Source of the DNA: Bradyrhizobium jicamae
GTDB taxonomy: Bacteria; Pseudomonadota; Alphaproteobacteria; Rhizobiales; Xanthobacteraceae
Assembly (NCBI RefSeq): GCF_001440395.1
Contig: NZ_LLXZ01000234.1
Coordinates: 1 to 53,401, forward strand
Reading direction: 5' to 3'
DNA length: 53,401 bases
Each line of letters opens with the position of its first letter. The first letter of the stretch is position 1. The notes below the pieces were generated by a model. It was not told the origin of the DNA and searched no databases. It was given only the letters and a program-made list of their open reading frames with translations. Below, one piece after another: positions 17,021 to 25,356 of the stretch. The position numbers and the translations under genes were made by a program.

Positions 17021-17758
17021 ATGAGCGACGCTGCGACTGCCGTACAAGAAGGAAAAGAAGCCGATCACCATCCTTACTTCCGGCCCAAGGATGCAGCGAC
17101 GCTGATCCTGATCGACCGCTCCGGCGACAAGCCGAAGGTGCTGGTCGGCAAGCGCCACGACAACGTGGTGTTCATGCCCGGCAAATACGTCTTCCCCGGC
17201 GGCCGCGTCGACAAAGCCGACAACCGCATTCCCGTTGCGGCTCCCATTTCCGCAGAGCTCGAGGCCAATCTGCTGAAGGGCAGCCCGAAGATCGCACCGT
17301 CGCGGGCGCGTGCGCTGGCGGTTGCCGCGATCCGCGAAGCCTGCGAGGAAACCGGCCTGTGCCTGGGGTGCAAGGTCGACAAGCCGGTGAAGCTCGACGG
17401 CGCCTGGAAGCCGTTCGCGGAAGCGGGCCTGCTGCCCGATCCGTCCGGCCTGTTCCTGATCGCGCGCGCGATCACCCCGCCCGGCCGCGTCCGCCGTTTC
17501 GATACGCGCTTCTTCACCGCCGATGCCTCAGCCATCGCGCATCGGGTCGAAGGCGTGATCCACGCCGATGCCGAGCTGGTCGAACTGGTGTGGGTCGAGA
17601 TCGGCTCCCAGCCGCTCGCCGACGCGCATGCCATGACCAAGAACGTGCTCGCCGAACTCGACCGCCGCCTCGCCACGGGTCCGTTGCGCCACGATGCGCC
17701 GGTGCCGTTCTTCCATTTCTACGGCGGCAAGATGCAGAAGGACGTGCTGGGGGCGTAG
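17021..17758 (+). CDS. NUDIX hydrolase, NUDT19-like
   Basis: NUDIX enzymes split nucleoside diphosphates linked to another moiety; this subgroup may act on CoA or nucleotide derivatives. The 245-residue protein shows VFPGGRVDKAD, then an insertion of about 50 residues, and the rest of the NUDIX box (AAIREACEETGL), with the metal-binding Glu pair. The long insertion inside the box is characteristic of the NUDT19/RP2p-like group. The ATG at 17021 is preceded by GGGGATGGG; the same frame continues further upstream but overlaps the DUF983 gene. It ends just before repeat copy A2. Confidence 0.88.
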   Translation: MSDAATAVQEGKEADHHPYFRPKDAATLILIDRSGDKPKVLVGKRHDNVVFMPGKYVFPGGRVDKADNRIPVAAPISAELEANLLKGSPKIAPSRARALAVAAIREACEETGLCLGCKVDKPVKLDGAWKPFAEAGLLPDPSGLFLIARAITPPGRVRRFDTRFFTADASAIAHRVEGVIHADAELVELVWVEIGSQPLADAHAMTKNVLAELDRRLATGPLRHDAPVPFFHFYGGKMQKDVLGA

Positions 17759-17771
17759 GCCCGTTCTCTCC

Positions 17772-17850
17772 CCGTCATTGCGAGCGAAGCGAAGCAATCC
17801 ATCTTTCCCCGTGCTGAGGCGTGGATTGCTTCGCTTCGCTCGCAATGAGC
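17772..17850. repeat. Intergenic palindromic repeat, family A copy 2
   Basis: The shortest and cleanest copy: CGTCATTGCGAGCGAAGCGA and AAGCAATCC at one end, GGATTGCTTCGCTTCGCTCG and CAATGA at the other, as a near-perfect inverted repeat around a loop of about 20 bases. It would form a strong hairpin and may also end transcription from the topA operon. Confidence 0.85.
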
Positions 17851-17968
17851 CGTCGAATTGTTCTCTACCAATCCCTGAAATTGCAAAATTCTTCTCGGCG
17901 CCGCCCGCTGGCGCCGCTCTCGCCCATGCCTATCTCTTCCCCAACAATAATAGCGACGGAACGGGGCA

Positions 17969-19294
17969 ATGGCACAGCGGCAACTCAAGCTCGGCGCGTT
18001 CATGCGGCCGGTCTCCATCCACACCGGCGCGTGGCGCTATCCCGGCGCCTGGCCTGATGCCAATTTCAACTTCCCGCACATCAAGCGCCTGATCCAGAAA
18101 CTGGAAGCCGGCAAGTTCGACGCCTTCTTCATGGCCGACCATCTTGCCGTGCTGAACATGCCCATCAACGCGCTCAAGCGCAGCCATACGGTGACCTCGT
18201 TCGAGCCGTTCACGCTGCTGTCGGCGCTGGCCGGCGCCACCGAGCATATCGGCCTGATCGCGACGGGCTCGACGACGTTCGACGAGCCCTATCATGTCGC
18301 CAGGCGTTTTGCGTCGCTCGACCACATCAGCGGCGGCCGCGCCGGCTGGAACATCGTCACCACCTCCAACCCGGACGCCGCGCTGAACTTCGGGCTCGAT
18401 GACCATATGGAGCATGCCGAACGCTACAAGCGGGCGCGCGAATTCTATGACGTGGTCACCGGTCTCTGGGATTCGTTCGCCGACGACGCCTTCGTGCGCG
18501 ACGTCGAGAACGGTCTCTATTTCGATCCGGACAAAATGCACGTACTCGATCACAAGGGAAAATATCTCTCGGTGCGCGGGCCGCTCAACATTGCCCGGCC
18601 CGTGCAGGGCTGGCCGCTGATCGTGCAGGCCGGCGCGTCCGAAGACGGCAAGCAGCTCGCAGCCGAAACCGCCGAGGCCGTGTTCACCGGCGGCGGCAGC
18701 CTCGCCGACGGGCAGAAGCTGTATGCCGACATCAAGGGGCGCATGGAGAAGATCGGCCGCGACCCCGAGCATCTGAAAATCCTGCCCGGCGCCTTCGTCG
18801 TGGTCGGCGACAGCGTCGAGGAAGCCAAGGAAAAGCGGGCCAAGCTCGACAGCATGGTGCATTACGACAGCGCCATCGCCTCGCTCTCGGTGCAACTTGG
18901 CACCGACGCCTCCGGCTTCGATCCGGATGGGCAGTTGCCGCCGATTCCCGAAACCAATGCCAGCAAGAGCGGCCGCCAGCGCCTCGTCGATGCCGCTGCG
19001 CGCGACAAGCTCACCGTGCGCCAGCTCGCCCAGCGGGTCGGCGGCTATGGCGGGCTGTCGTTCGTCGGCACGCCCCAGACCATCGCCGACCAGATGGAAG
19101 ACTGGCTGGTGAGCCGCGGCAGCGACGGCTTCAACATCATGTTCCCGTTCCTCCCCGAAGGCTTGGACGATTTCGTCGACAAGGTGGTGCCGGAACTGCA
19201 GCGGCGCGGGATTTTCCGGAAAGAGTATGAGGGCAGGACGCTGCGGGAGAATTTGGGGCTGCCGAGACCGAAAAACCGGTTCTTTGAGGGTTAA
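17969..19294 (+). CDS. LLM-class flavin-dependent monooxygenase, NtaA/SnaA/DszA family
   Basis: A 441-residue TIM-barrel monooxygenase that uses reduced FMN from a partner reductase to oxidise small organic or sulfur compounds. Diagnostic stretches are LGAFMRPVSIHTGAWRYP, DAFFMADHLAV, TSFEPFTLLSALAGATEHIG, LDHISGGRAGWNIVTTSNPD and RYKRAREFYDVV. The C-terminus VGTPQTIADQMEDWL with GSDGFNIMFPFLPEG is typical of the NtaA branch. The substrate cannot be predicted, and no flavin reductase gene is next to it. The ATG at 17969 begins at the usual place. Confidence 0.93.
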   Translation: MAQRQLKLGAFMRPVSIHTGAWRYPGAWPDANFNFPHIKRLIQKLEAGKFDAFFMADHLAVLNMPINALKRSHTVTSFEPFTLLSALAGATEHIGLIATGSTTFDEPYHVARRFASLDHISGGRAGWNIVTTSNPDAALNFGLDDHMEHAERYKRAREFYDVVTGLWDSFADDAFVRDVENGLYFDPDKMHVLDHKGKYLSVRGPLNIARPVQGWPLIVQAGASEDGKQLAAETAEAVFTGGGSLADGQKLYADIKGRMEKIGRDPEHLKILPGAFVVVGDSVEEAKEKRAKLDSMVHYDSAIASLSVQLGTDASGFDPDGQLPPIPETNASKSGRQRLVDAAARDKLTVRQLAQRVGGYGGLSFVGTPQTIADQMEDWLVSRGSDGFNIMFPFLPEGLDDFVDKVVPELQRRGIFRKEYEGRTLRENLGLPRPKNRFFEG

Positions 19295-19299
19295 CGCGC

Positions 19300-19350
19300 G
19301 TATTCCGCAAAAGTGGATACCCGGTTTGCGATCAGAATACGCGCAAAACA
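19300..19350. repeat. Intergenic repeat, family D copy 1
   Basis: Contains GCGTATTCCGCAAAAGTGGA then TACCCGGTTTGCGATCAGAA and TACGC. A related element in the opposite orientation is at 35164-35218. The ends (GCGTATTC and GAATACGC) are inverted copies. Confidence 0.65.
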
Positions 19351-19392
19351 TCGATTCTACCTCGAATCGGGGCAGTATTTGCCCCGAAAACC

Positions 19393-19420
19393 TTGACTTT
19401 GGGCAGATCGAGGATAGGTT
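19393..19420 (+). promoter_or_regulatory. Probable sigma-70 promoter of rpmG
   Basis: TTGACT at 19393-19398 and TAGGTT at 19415-19420 are separated by 16 bases, about 60 bases before the rpmG start. The -35 box is good and the -10 box weak. Confidence 0.5.
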
Positions 19421-19480
19421 GCGCGGCAAATGCAGGCCGGTTTGGCCGGCGCCTGACACCCCCAATTTGAGGTTTCGAAC

Positions 19481-19648
19481 ATGGCCAAAGCGGTCACCAT
19501 CAAGGTCAAGCTCGTTTCCACGGCGGATACCGGCTTCTATTACGTCGCCAAGAAGAATTCGCGCACCATGACCGACAAGCTGGTCAAGAAGAAGTACGAC
19601 CCGGTCGCGCGCAAGCACGTCGAGTTCAAGGAATCGAAGATCAAGTAA
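19481..19648 (+). CDS. rpmG: 50S ribosomal protein L33
   Basis: A 55-residue basic protein, MAKAVTIKVKLVSTADTGFY followed by YVAKKNSRTMTDKLVKKKYD, the normal length and sequence pattern of bacterial L33. It lacks the zinc-binding CxxC pairs, so it is the Cys-free form usual in alphaproteobacteria. It has its own promoter and a strong terminator and is monocistronic. In many rhizobia rpmG lies near pleD and divK; here a 4-kb accessory block separates them. Confidence 0.96.
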   Translation: MAKAVTIKVKLVSTADTGFYYVAKKNSRTMTDKLVKKKYDPVARKHVEFKESKIK

Positions 19649-19674
19649 TTCGGCAGCCTATTGCTGACGGTTTG

Positions 19675-19701
19675 AACGGGGTCCTTCGGGGCCCCGTTTT
19701 T
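19675..19701 (+). terminator. Rho-independent terminator of rpmG
   Basis: A 10-pair stem (AACGGGGTCC and GGGCCCCGTT) with a TTCG tetraloop, followed by a T run, 27 bases after the rpmG stop. Confidence 0.92.
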
Positions 19702-19763
19702 GATGCCTGACGGACGCGGCAAGGCCCTGCTTTCCCAGAAAGAACCGAGCGTCACTGAAAAGC

Positions 19764-19795
19764 AAAAAGGCCTCCGCGATATCGCTGGAGGCCTT
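19764..19795 (-). terminator. Terminator-like hairpin for the MFS gene
   Basis: AAGGCCTCC (19767-19775) and GGAGGCCTT (19787-19795) form a perfect 9-base stem; read on the minus strand the stem is followed by a T run. It lies about 170 bases downstream of the MFS stop. Confidence 0.7.
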
Positions 19796-19963
19796 CAGTT
19801 TCGCGGGGGGTACATCCGCCCCCGCTACGCTACTCGGTTATTACTTGGCTTCTCTTGCGAGGCGCTCAGGTTTTCATACGTGATGTATATCAACGCATTG
19901 TGACACTCGTAGTGACTGTCGCCTGGCGCCGGGACAAGCGCGCCCTGGGGAACGGTGCGTAGC

Positions 19964-21199
19964 TTACGCCGTCTGCATCTGCGGCGGCCCGCTCGGCCGT
20001 ATCAGGGCGAACGCCACCTGGACGATACCGCCGGCAAGCCCCAATGCGACACCGATCCGCCATGCCATGGTGTAGGAGCCGAGCGCGTCGTAGAGCACCC
20101 CGCCGCCATAGGCGCCGAGGAAGCTGCCTACCTGGTGGCTCATGAAGGCGAGGCCCTGGATCATCGCCTGCCATTTCAGGCCGAACATCTCTGCCACCGC
20201 ACCTGCGACCAGCGGGCCGACGCCCATCCACAGGAAGCCCATGATGGCGCCGAACAACAGCGTGGTTGCCGGCGTCGGCGGCAGCGTGAAGTACCAGGCG
20301 AGTGCGATCGAGCGGAAGATGTAGATGCCGCCGAGCAGCGCCAGCTTGTTCCAGCGCTGGCCGGCCCAGCCGAAGAAAATGCTGCCGAGCACGTTGAAGC
20401 CGCCGATCATGCCGAGCGTCTGCGCGCTCAGCATCGGGTCCAAGCCGCAGATCGCCAGATAAGACGGCAAATGCGTGGTAAGAAAGACGAGCTGCATGCC
20501 GCAGACGAAATAGGCGCCGGTCATCACCACGAAGGAGGCGTTGGAGAACGCCATCTTCGTCGCCGCGCTGGCCGACGTGTCGCCGATCTCATCATTAGCG
20601 GGTTTGGGCAGCGGGATCCTGTCCACCCTGCCCGCGTACCAGGCGGCCGGAATCATCAGCAGCGACAGCACGACGAAGCCCACAAGGCCCATCCGCCAGC
20701 CATAGCCTTCGTTGAGTACCTGTCCGATCGGCGCCGACAACAGCGCACCGAGCGAGCCTGCACCCGAGACGAGACCGAGCACCGTCGAGCGCACCGACGC
20801 CGGCACCGCGCGGGCCGCAACCGACATCGCAATCGCCGCCGCGGTGCAGGCCAACGACGCTCCGATCAACACGCCGCCACCGATCATGATGCTCAGGATG
20901 CCGTTGGCGCCCGCCATGAGCGCGAGGCCGGCGACATAGAGCAGCGAACCGACAATCATGATGGGCCGAAAACCGTAGCGCACCGTCAGCGCGCCGGCGA
21001 GCGGCTGCAGGAAACCCCAGGCGAGATTCTGCACGGCGAGCGCCAGCGTGAAATCGGACACCGAAATCCGGATGTCCTGCGTCAGCGGCTGCATGAACAG
21101 GCCGAGCGATTGCCGCAGCCCCATGCTGAGCGTGAGCATGACGGACGCGCCGATCAGAATGGGCAGCGTCGGGCGCAGGATCTGCAGCAGGGCGGCCAT
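19964..21199 (-). CDS. MFS transporter
   Basis: A 411-residue, about 12-span major facilitator protein of the inner membrane. The N-terminal half opens with LPILIGASVMLTLSMGLRQS and has a loop (VRYGFRPIMIVGSLLY) at the place of the MFS motif A. Its general layout recalls oxalate/formate antiporter-like or drug-efflux MFS proteins, but the substrate is not predictable. The ATG at 21199 is chosen over an upstream start because the protein then begins at the family N-terminus with GGGGAG upstream. It is divergent from a TetR gene with an inverted-repeat operator between them, so its expression is probably derepressed by its substrate or a related ligand. Confidence 0.9.
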   Translation of the reverse strand: MAALLQILRPTLPILIGASVMLTLSMGLRQSLGLFMQPLTQDIRISVSDFTLALAVQNLAWGFLQPLAGALTVRYGFRPIMIVGSLLYVAGLALMAGANGILSIMIGGGVLIGASLACTAAAIAMSVAARAVPASVRSTVLGLVSGAGSLGALLSAPIGQVLNEGYGWRMGLVGFVVLSLLMIPAAWYAGRVDRIPLPKPANDEIGDTSASAATKMAFSNASFVVMTGAYFVCGMQLVFLTTHLPSYLAICGLDPMLSAQTLGMIGGFNVLGSIFFGWAGQRWNKLALLGGIYIFRSIALAWYFTLPPTPATTLLFGAIMGFLWMGVGPLVAGAVAEMFGLKWQAMIQGLAFMSHQVGSFLGAYGGGVLYDALGSYTMAWRIGVALGLAGGIVQVAFALIRPSGPPQMQTA

Positions 21200-21261
21200 T
21201 GTTTTTATTCTCCCCAAGGGCCGCGATTCGAACGCCGCGTCCTGCAATCGATATCTGAAAT

Positions 21262-21285
21262 AGGTACACAGACCTGTGTAACTAG
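21262..21285. promoter_or_regulatory. TetR operator between MFS and TetR genes
   Basis: TAGGTACACA (21262-21271) and TGTGTAACTA (21276-21285) form a 9-of-10 inverted repeat with a 4-base spacer, in the 133-base gap between the divergent genes. Size and position fit a TetR dimer site. Confidence 0.75.
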
Positions 21286-21332
21286 GCTATAAGGGGGCAC
21301 CGCTGTCAAGCTAACGGCCCCCACGCATTCGC

Positions 21333-21950
21333 ATGGCACCCCTGCCCGACAAACCGGCCATGAAGGACCGGATTCTGGAAACCGCAGACAGGCTGTTCTA
21401 TCTGCAGGGACTTCGCGCTGTCGGCGTCGACACCATCGCGGCCGAAATCGGCATCAGCAAACGCACGCTCTACAATCATTTCCCGTCCAAGGACGCACTC
21501 ATCTCGGCCTATCTGGCGCGGCGTTTCGTGGCGCCGCGCGCTTCCGACAAATCGCCGGTCGAGCAGATTCTCGGCACCTTCGATTCACTGGAACGGCGCT
21601 TTTCGGCCAAGGATTTTCGCGGCTGTCCGTTCGTCAACGCGGTCGCTGAACTCGGCGAAGACCGGTCGGTCCGAAAGGTGGCGGTCGCATTCAAGGAAAG
21701 CCGCCGGCTCTGGTTTCGCGACTTGCTGATCCAGCTCGGCGTCGCCGATGCCGAAGCCTTGGCGACGCAACTCGCGCTGCTGGTCGACGGCTCGATCGCG
21801 CAGGATCTCGTCCGCAACGATCCCGCGATGGCGCGCGCGGCGAAGGAGGCGGCAATGGTGCTGCTGAGAAATGCGGGCGTGAAGGTGGACAAGACCAGTG
21901 TAGCGGCGAAACCGGCGTCGAAGAAGCCCCGGCGCTCTTCAACGGCTTGA
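21333..21950 (+). CDS. TetR-family transcriptional regulator
   Basis: A 205-residue repressor. The N-terminal helix-turn-helix reads RILETADRLFYLQGLRAVGV then DTIAAEIGISKRTLYNHFPS and KDALI, typical of TetR. The ligand-binding C-terminal domain has GCPFVNAVAELG, seen in a subgroup of TetR proteins, and a basic tail (KPASKKPRRSSTA). It diverges from the MFS gene and likely represses both genes through the inverted repeat at 21262-21285. The start at 21333 lacks a clear ribosome site; an ATG at 21360 is possible but would remove part of the leader before helix 1. Confidence 0.92.
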   Translation: MAPLPDKPAMKDRILETADRLFYLQGLRAVGVDTIAAEIGISKRTLYNHFPSKDALISAYLARRFVAPRASDKSPVEQILGTFDSLERRFSAKDFRGCPFVNAVAELGEDRSVRKVAVAFKESRRLWFRDLLIQLGVADAEALATQLALLVDGSIAQDLVRNDPAMARAAKEAAMVLLRNAGVKVDKTSVAAKPASKKPRRSSTA

Positions 21951-21968
21951 GGCAACCAGCCCCCCACC

Positions 21969-22107
21969 GTCGTCCCTGCGAACGCAGGGACCCATACGCC
22001 GTGGCTTTGCAATAGGCCTATGTGGTAGTTACCTTCTGCAAACAAGCAGCAACGGTGGTTATGGGTCCCTGCGCCCCGTGCGCAATTGCGCACCAGGCAG
22101 GGACGAC
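21969..22107. repeat. Intergenic repeat, family B copy 1
   Basis: About 139 bases with inverted ends (GTCGTCCCTGCG and CAGGGACGAC). The left arm holds a perfect hairpin (GTCCCTGCG, AA, CGCAGGGAC) and the right arm the 16-base palindrome GTGCGCAATTGCGCAC. A second copy is at 23372-23508 and a fragment at 23880-23911. Confidence 0.85.
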
Positions 22108-22136
22108 GCCAGAAAGCGGCGATAAAGGGAGCGAAA

Positions 22137-23354
22137 ATGGAAGACCTGAAAGTAACCGCCAGCGGTTACGACTTCAAACCGGCACGCGCGGCCATGCAGC
22201 GCTATATCGACAACAACCTGCTGTCGGGCATTTCCTGGGCGGTCATGACCGGGCGCGACCTTATCGACGTGAACTGCGTCGGCTGGGCCGACAAGGAAGC
22301 GCAGACGCCGCTCCGCACCGACCACATCTTCCGCGTCTTCTCCAACACCAAGCTGATCACCTCCTGCGCCGTGCTGTTGCTGTTCGAGGAAGGCAAGCTT
22401 GGGCTCGACGACCCGATCGAAAAATTTATTCCGCAACTCGGAAATAGAATGGTGTTGCGGCCCGGCGCCACCTCGCTTGATGACACCGAGCCCGCCAAGA
22501 GCTCGATCACCATCCGTCAGTTGCTCAGCCACAGCTCCGGCCTTAGCTACGGCTTTTTCGATCCCGGCACCGCCATTTACAAGGCGCTGAACGAGCGCGG
22601 CGTTCACAATCCGATGACAACGCTGGCCGACATGGTGGACGTGCTGGCGGGCCTGCCGCTGATCTATCAGCCGGGCACCTCGTGGGAATATTCGCTCGCG
22701 ACCGACGTGCTGGGGCGGCTGGTCGAAGTCATCAGCGGGCAAAGCTTCGACAAGTTCATCAAGCTGCGGATTCTCGATCCGCTCGGCATGGTCGATACCG
22801 GCTTCGTCGTGCCGGAAAAGGATCAGGGCCGGCTCGTCGCCTATTATGCCGGTGCGGACCTGATGGAGCCGATGAAGCCGGGATTGACCCGAACCGACAA
22901 CTCGCCCTTCCCCGGCGCCTATCTGCGCCCGATCGCGCGGCTCAGCGGCGGTGGCGGCCTGGTGTCGACACTGCATGACATGGTGGCGCTGGTCCGAAGC
23001 CTGCTGCCCGGCGGGCCGACCCTGCTCAAGCCGGAAACGATTGCGCAGATGATGACCAACCAGTTGCCCGAAGGCCAGTGGATCCGCTTTGCCACGATGG
23101 GAGAACAGCCTGGCAAGGCCTTCACTTTGGCGGGCGGCCTGATCGTGAAGCCGACGCCGTTCGATCACCCTGACTCCGCGGGCGAGCTCTATTGGGGCGG
23201 CGTCGCCGGCACCCAATGGTGGATCTCGCCGAAGCACAACCTGGCCGGCGTGATGATGGCGCAGCGCCAGATGGCGTTCGTGCACCCGTTCTCGTTCGAG
23301 TTCAAGCGGCTGGCGTATGAGGCGGTGAAGCAGCGCGCCACGGTTGTGGCGTGA
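22137..23354 (+). CDS. Serine hydrolase of the beta-lactamase / class C fold
   Basis: A 405-residue protein of the penicillin-binding-protein-like serine hydrolase superfamily (esterases, peptidases, some beta-lactamases). The active-site SxxK is SNTK in FRVFSNTKLITS; a Tyr in WEYSLATDVLGRLVE fits the second motif, and GGVAGTQWW lies where the third motif (HxG or KTG) is expected. LLSHSSGLSYGF is a family hallmark. There is no signal peptide, so it is probably cytoplasmic. The ATG at 22137 follows AAAGGGAGCGAAA. The gene is framed by two direct copies of repeat B, one ending 30 bases before the start. Confidence 0.9.
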   Translation: MEDLKVTASGYDFKPARAAMQRYIDNNLLSGISWAVMTGRDLIDVNCVGWADKEAQTPLRTDHIFRVFSNTKLITSCAVLLLFEEGKLGLDDPIEKFIPQLGNRMVLRPGATSLDDTEPAKSSITIRQLLSHSSGLSYGFFDPGTAIYKALNERGVHNPMTTLADMVDVLAGLPLIYQPGTSWEYSLATDVLGRLVEVISGQSFDKFIKLRILDPLGMVDTGFVVPEKDQGRLVAYYAGADLMEPMKPGLTRTDNSPFPGAYLRPIARLSGGGGLVSTLHDMVALVRSLLPGGPTLLKPETIAQMMTNQLPEGQWIRFATMGEQPGKAFTLAGGLIVKPTPFDHPDSAGELYWGGVAGTQWWISPKHNLAGVMMAQRQMAFVHPFSFEFKRLAYEAVKQRATVVA

Positions 23355-23371
23355 GGCAGCAACCGATCCAT

Positions 23372-23508
23372 CGTCGTCCCTGCGAAAGCAGGGACCCATA
23401 GCCACCGGCGGATGTTTTGCGAAGAGCGTCTGCCGCTTTGCTCTAACGAGAGATCACGCGGTATGGGTCCCTGCGCCCGTGCGCAATTGCGCACTAGGCA
23501 GGGACGAC
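23372..23508. repeat. Intergenic repeat, family B copy 2
   Basis: Same structure and orientation as copy 1: the left hairpin built on GTCCCTGCG and the right-hand palindrome GTGCGCAATTGCGCAC, ending GCAGGGACGAC. The two direct copies bracket the serine hydrolase gene. Confidence 0.85.
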
Positions 23509-23529
23509 ATCGAGTTCTGTGTTTGTTGC

Positions 23530-23811
23530 ATGTATTACGTCTACATCCTCGCGAGCCGACGGCACGGGACCCTGTATATCGGGGTGACCAATTCCCTTTC
23601 GAAACGGATGGAGCAGCATCGCAATGGCGAGGGCTCCTCGTTCGTCAAAACCTACGGCGTTTACCGGCTCGTCTATGTCGAAGCGTTCGAGCGACCGGAT
23701 GAAGCGATTGCCCGTGAAAAGCAGCTCAAGCGCTGGAAGCGGGATTGGAAGATTGAACTGATCGAGCGTGAGAATCTGGAGTGGCGCGATCTCAGCGATC
23801 TGATCGTTTGA
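23530..23811 (+). CDS. GIY-YIG nuclease domain protein
   Basis: A 93-residue single-domain protein. The GIY-YIG signature is YYVYILASRRHGTLYIGVTN, followed by the catalytic Arg in SKRMEQHRNG and a metal-binding Glu in VYVEAFERPDEAIAREKQLK. This matches the YhbQ/UPF0213-like group. Such proteins can nick DNA; some lie near repeats or mobile elements. It starts 22 bases after repeat B2 and is followed by a B fragment. The ATG at 23530 begins directly at the domain; the upstream open frame is repeat sequence. Confidence 0.9.
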   Translation: MYYVYILASRRHGTLYIGVTNSLSKRMEQHRNGEGSSFVKTYGVYRLVYVEAFERPDEAIAREKQLKRWKRDWKIELIERENLEWRDLSDLIV

Positions 23812-23879
23812 TGCGCTTCAGCGGCGCTGTGGCTGCTGAAGCGAAGCGTCTCCCTGCGTGCCCTTCACACAGACCGCGG

Positions 23880-23911
23880 CGTATGGGCCCCTGCGTCCGC
23901 AGGGGCGACGG
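23880..23911. repeat. Intergenic repeat, family B fragment
   Basis: Contains CCCCTGCG, TC, CGCAGGGG as a hairpin preceded by GTATGGG and followed by CGACGG, matching one arm of the family B element with compensating C/G changes. Confidence 0.6.
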
Positions 23912-23969
23912 GTTGATAGGTTTTCGGCTTTCCCCGCTGACGCGTTCGTAGAGACGACGGCGCCAACGC

Positions 23970-25343
23970 TCACGCCGCCGTCGAAACCACCCTGTTCCGT
24001 CCGTCGTTCTTCGCCCGATACAGCGCCATGTCGGCGCGCTTGAGCACGTCGGCGACCGGCTCGTCCTTGTGGTCCAGCGTGGCGAGGCCAATCGAGATCG
24101 TGACGTCGATCCGCTTGGTGCCCTTGTTGACGGCAAAGGTTTCGCCGGCGATCGAGCGGCGCAGGCGCTCGGCGACCATGCCGGCGACATTGAGGTCGGT
24201 TTCCGGCATCACGATCACGAACTCCTCGCCGCCGTAGCGGCAGGCCAGATCGATGCCGCGGATCGATTTGCGGATGCGCACCGCGAATTCGCGTAGCACG
24301 TCGTCGCCGGCATCATGGCCATAGGTGTCGTTGATGGACTTGAAGAAGTCGATATCGAGGATCATCAGCGCCAGCGGCTTGCCGCGGCTCGAAGCCTGCT
24401 CGACCAGCGTCGAGAGATGGCTTTCCATGTAGCGGCGGTTGTTCAGGCCGGTCAGCGCGTCGGTGATCGCCATTTCGATCGAGTTCTGCACGTTGTCGCG
24501 CAGGTGATCGGTGTAGCGCCGCTTGCGGATCTGGGTGCGCGCCCGCGCCAGCAGCTCGTTCTTGTCGACCGGACGGAGCAGATAGTCATTCACCCCGATT
24601 TCCAGCCCCCGCAGCAGCCGCGCATTGTTGTCGGCGTCGGAGATCGCGAGGATCGGCAACTGGCGGGTGCGCTCCAGCGAGCGCGCCTGGCTGCACAGCC
24701 GCAGGCCGTCGTAATTTTCCAGACTAAGGGAGACGATCAGCAAATCGTAATTGCCCTCGGCGGCGTGAAACAGCGCTTCCGCCGGATTGATCTCGACGTC
24801 GACGGTGTGCTCGGCAGAGAGGATCGGCGCCAGCCGCTCGTAGGATGACGGCCGGTCGTCAACCAAAAGGATTCGTCCGCCGACGCCCTTGTCGGCGATA
24901 GCGCTGCGCTCGGGCGCTTCCATGCCGATCTCGAGCGAGGTGATGGCACGCATGCGGAGCTCGTCGGTCATCATCTTCAGCCGCGTCAGCGACCGGACGC
25001 GCGCGATCAGGACGACATCAGACACCGGCTTGGTGAGAAAATCGTCGGCGCCTGCTTCCAGCCCGCGCACACGATCCGACGGGCTGTCCAGCGCGGTGAC
25101 GATCACGACCGGGATGAAATGGGTAGCGGGATTGGACTTCAGCCGGCGGCAGACCTCGAACCCGTCCATGTCGGGCATCATGACGTCGAGCAGGATGATG
25201 TCGCATTCGGAGCGGGAGCAGATGTCGAGCGCCTCGGCGCCGTTCGACGCGGTCAGCACATCGAAATATTCGGCGGACAGGCGGGCTTCCAGGAGCTTGA
25301 CGTTTGCCGGAACGTCATCGACGACAAGAATACGCGCAGACAT
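23970..25343 (-). CDS. pleD: Response regulator diguanylate cyclase PleD
   Basis: Makes c-di-GMP from two GTP; in Caulobacter it drives the swarmer-to-stalked transition and localises to a cell pole. The 457 residues hold REC1 (phosphoacceptor Asp53 in IILLDVMMPDMDG), a second REC lacking the acceptor Asp (LLIVSLSLENYDG), and a GGDEF domain with YGGEEF near residue 370. The allosteric I-site RxxD is intact (RGID, ahead of LACRYGGEEF), so product inhibition is expected. It lies 13 bases behind divK, with a GGAGTGAG ribosome site, the conserved divK-pleD operon. Confidence 0.96.
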   Translation of the reverse strand: MSARILVVDDVPANVKLLEARLSAEYFDVLTASNGAEALDICSRSECDIILLDVMMPDMDGFEVCRRLKSNPATHFIPVVIVTALDSPSDRVRGLEAGADDFLTKPVSDVVLIARVRSLTRLKMMTDELRMRAITSLEIGMEAPERSAIADKGVGGRILLVDDRPSSYERLAPILSAEHTVDVEINPAEALFHAAEGNYDLLIVSLSLENYDGLRLCSQARSLERTRQLPILAISDADNNARLLRGLEIGVNDYLLRPVDKNELLARARTQIRKRRYTDHLRDNVQNSIEMAITDALTGLNNRRYMESHLSTLVEQASSRGKPLALMILDIDFFKSINDTYGHDAGDDVLREFAVRIRKSIRGIDLACRYGGEEFVIVMPETDLNVAGMVAERLRRSIAGETFAVNKGTKRIDVTISIGLATLDHKDEPVADVLKRADMALYRAKNDGRNRVVSTAA

Positions 25344-25356
25344 CGAAAACTCACTC

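Noticed and set aside
17930..19618. A 562-residue open frame opposite the LLM oxidoreductase and rpmG
   Set aside because: It runs antisense to two secure genes and has no family signature.
19803..19825. GCGGGGGG...GCCCCCGC hairpin as an RNA gene or riboswitch
   Set aside because: It is an isolated 7-pair stem next to a terminator and has no further conserved-looking structure.
19955..21292. A 445-residue open frame opposite the MFS gene
   Set aside because: The product is polar, Arg/Gln/His-rich and lacks any domain; the minus-strand MFS is certain.
22059..23405. A 448-residue open frame opposite the serine hydrolase
   Set aside because: It begins and ends in repeat family B and is a mirror of the real gene.
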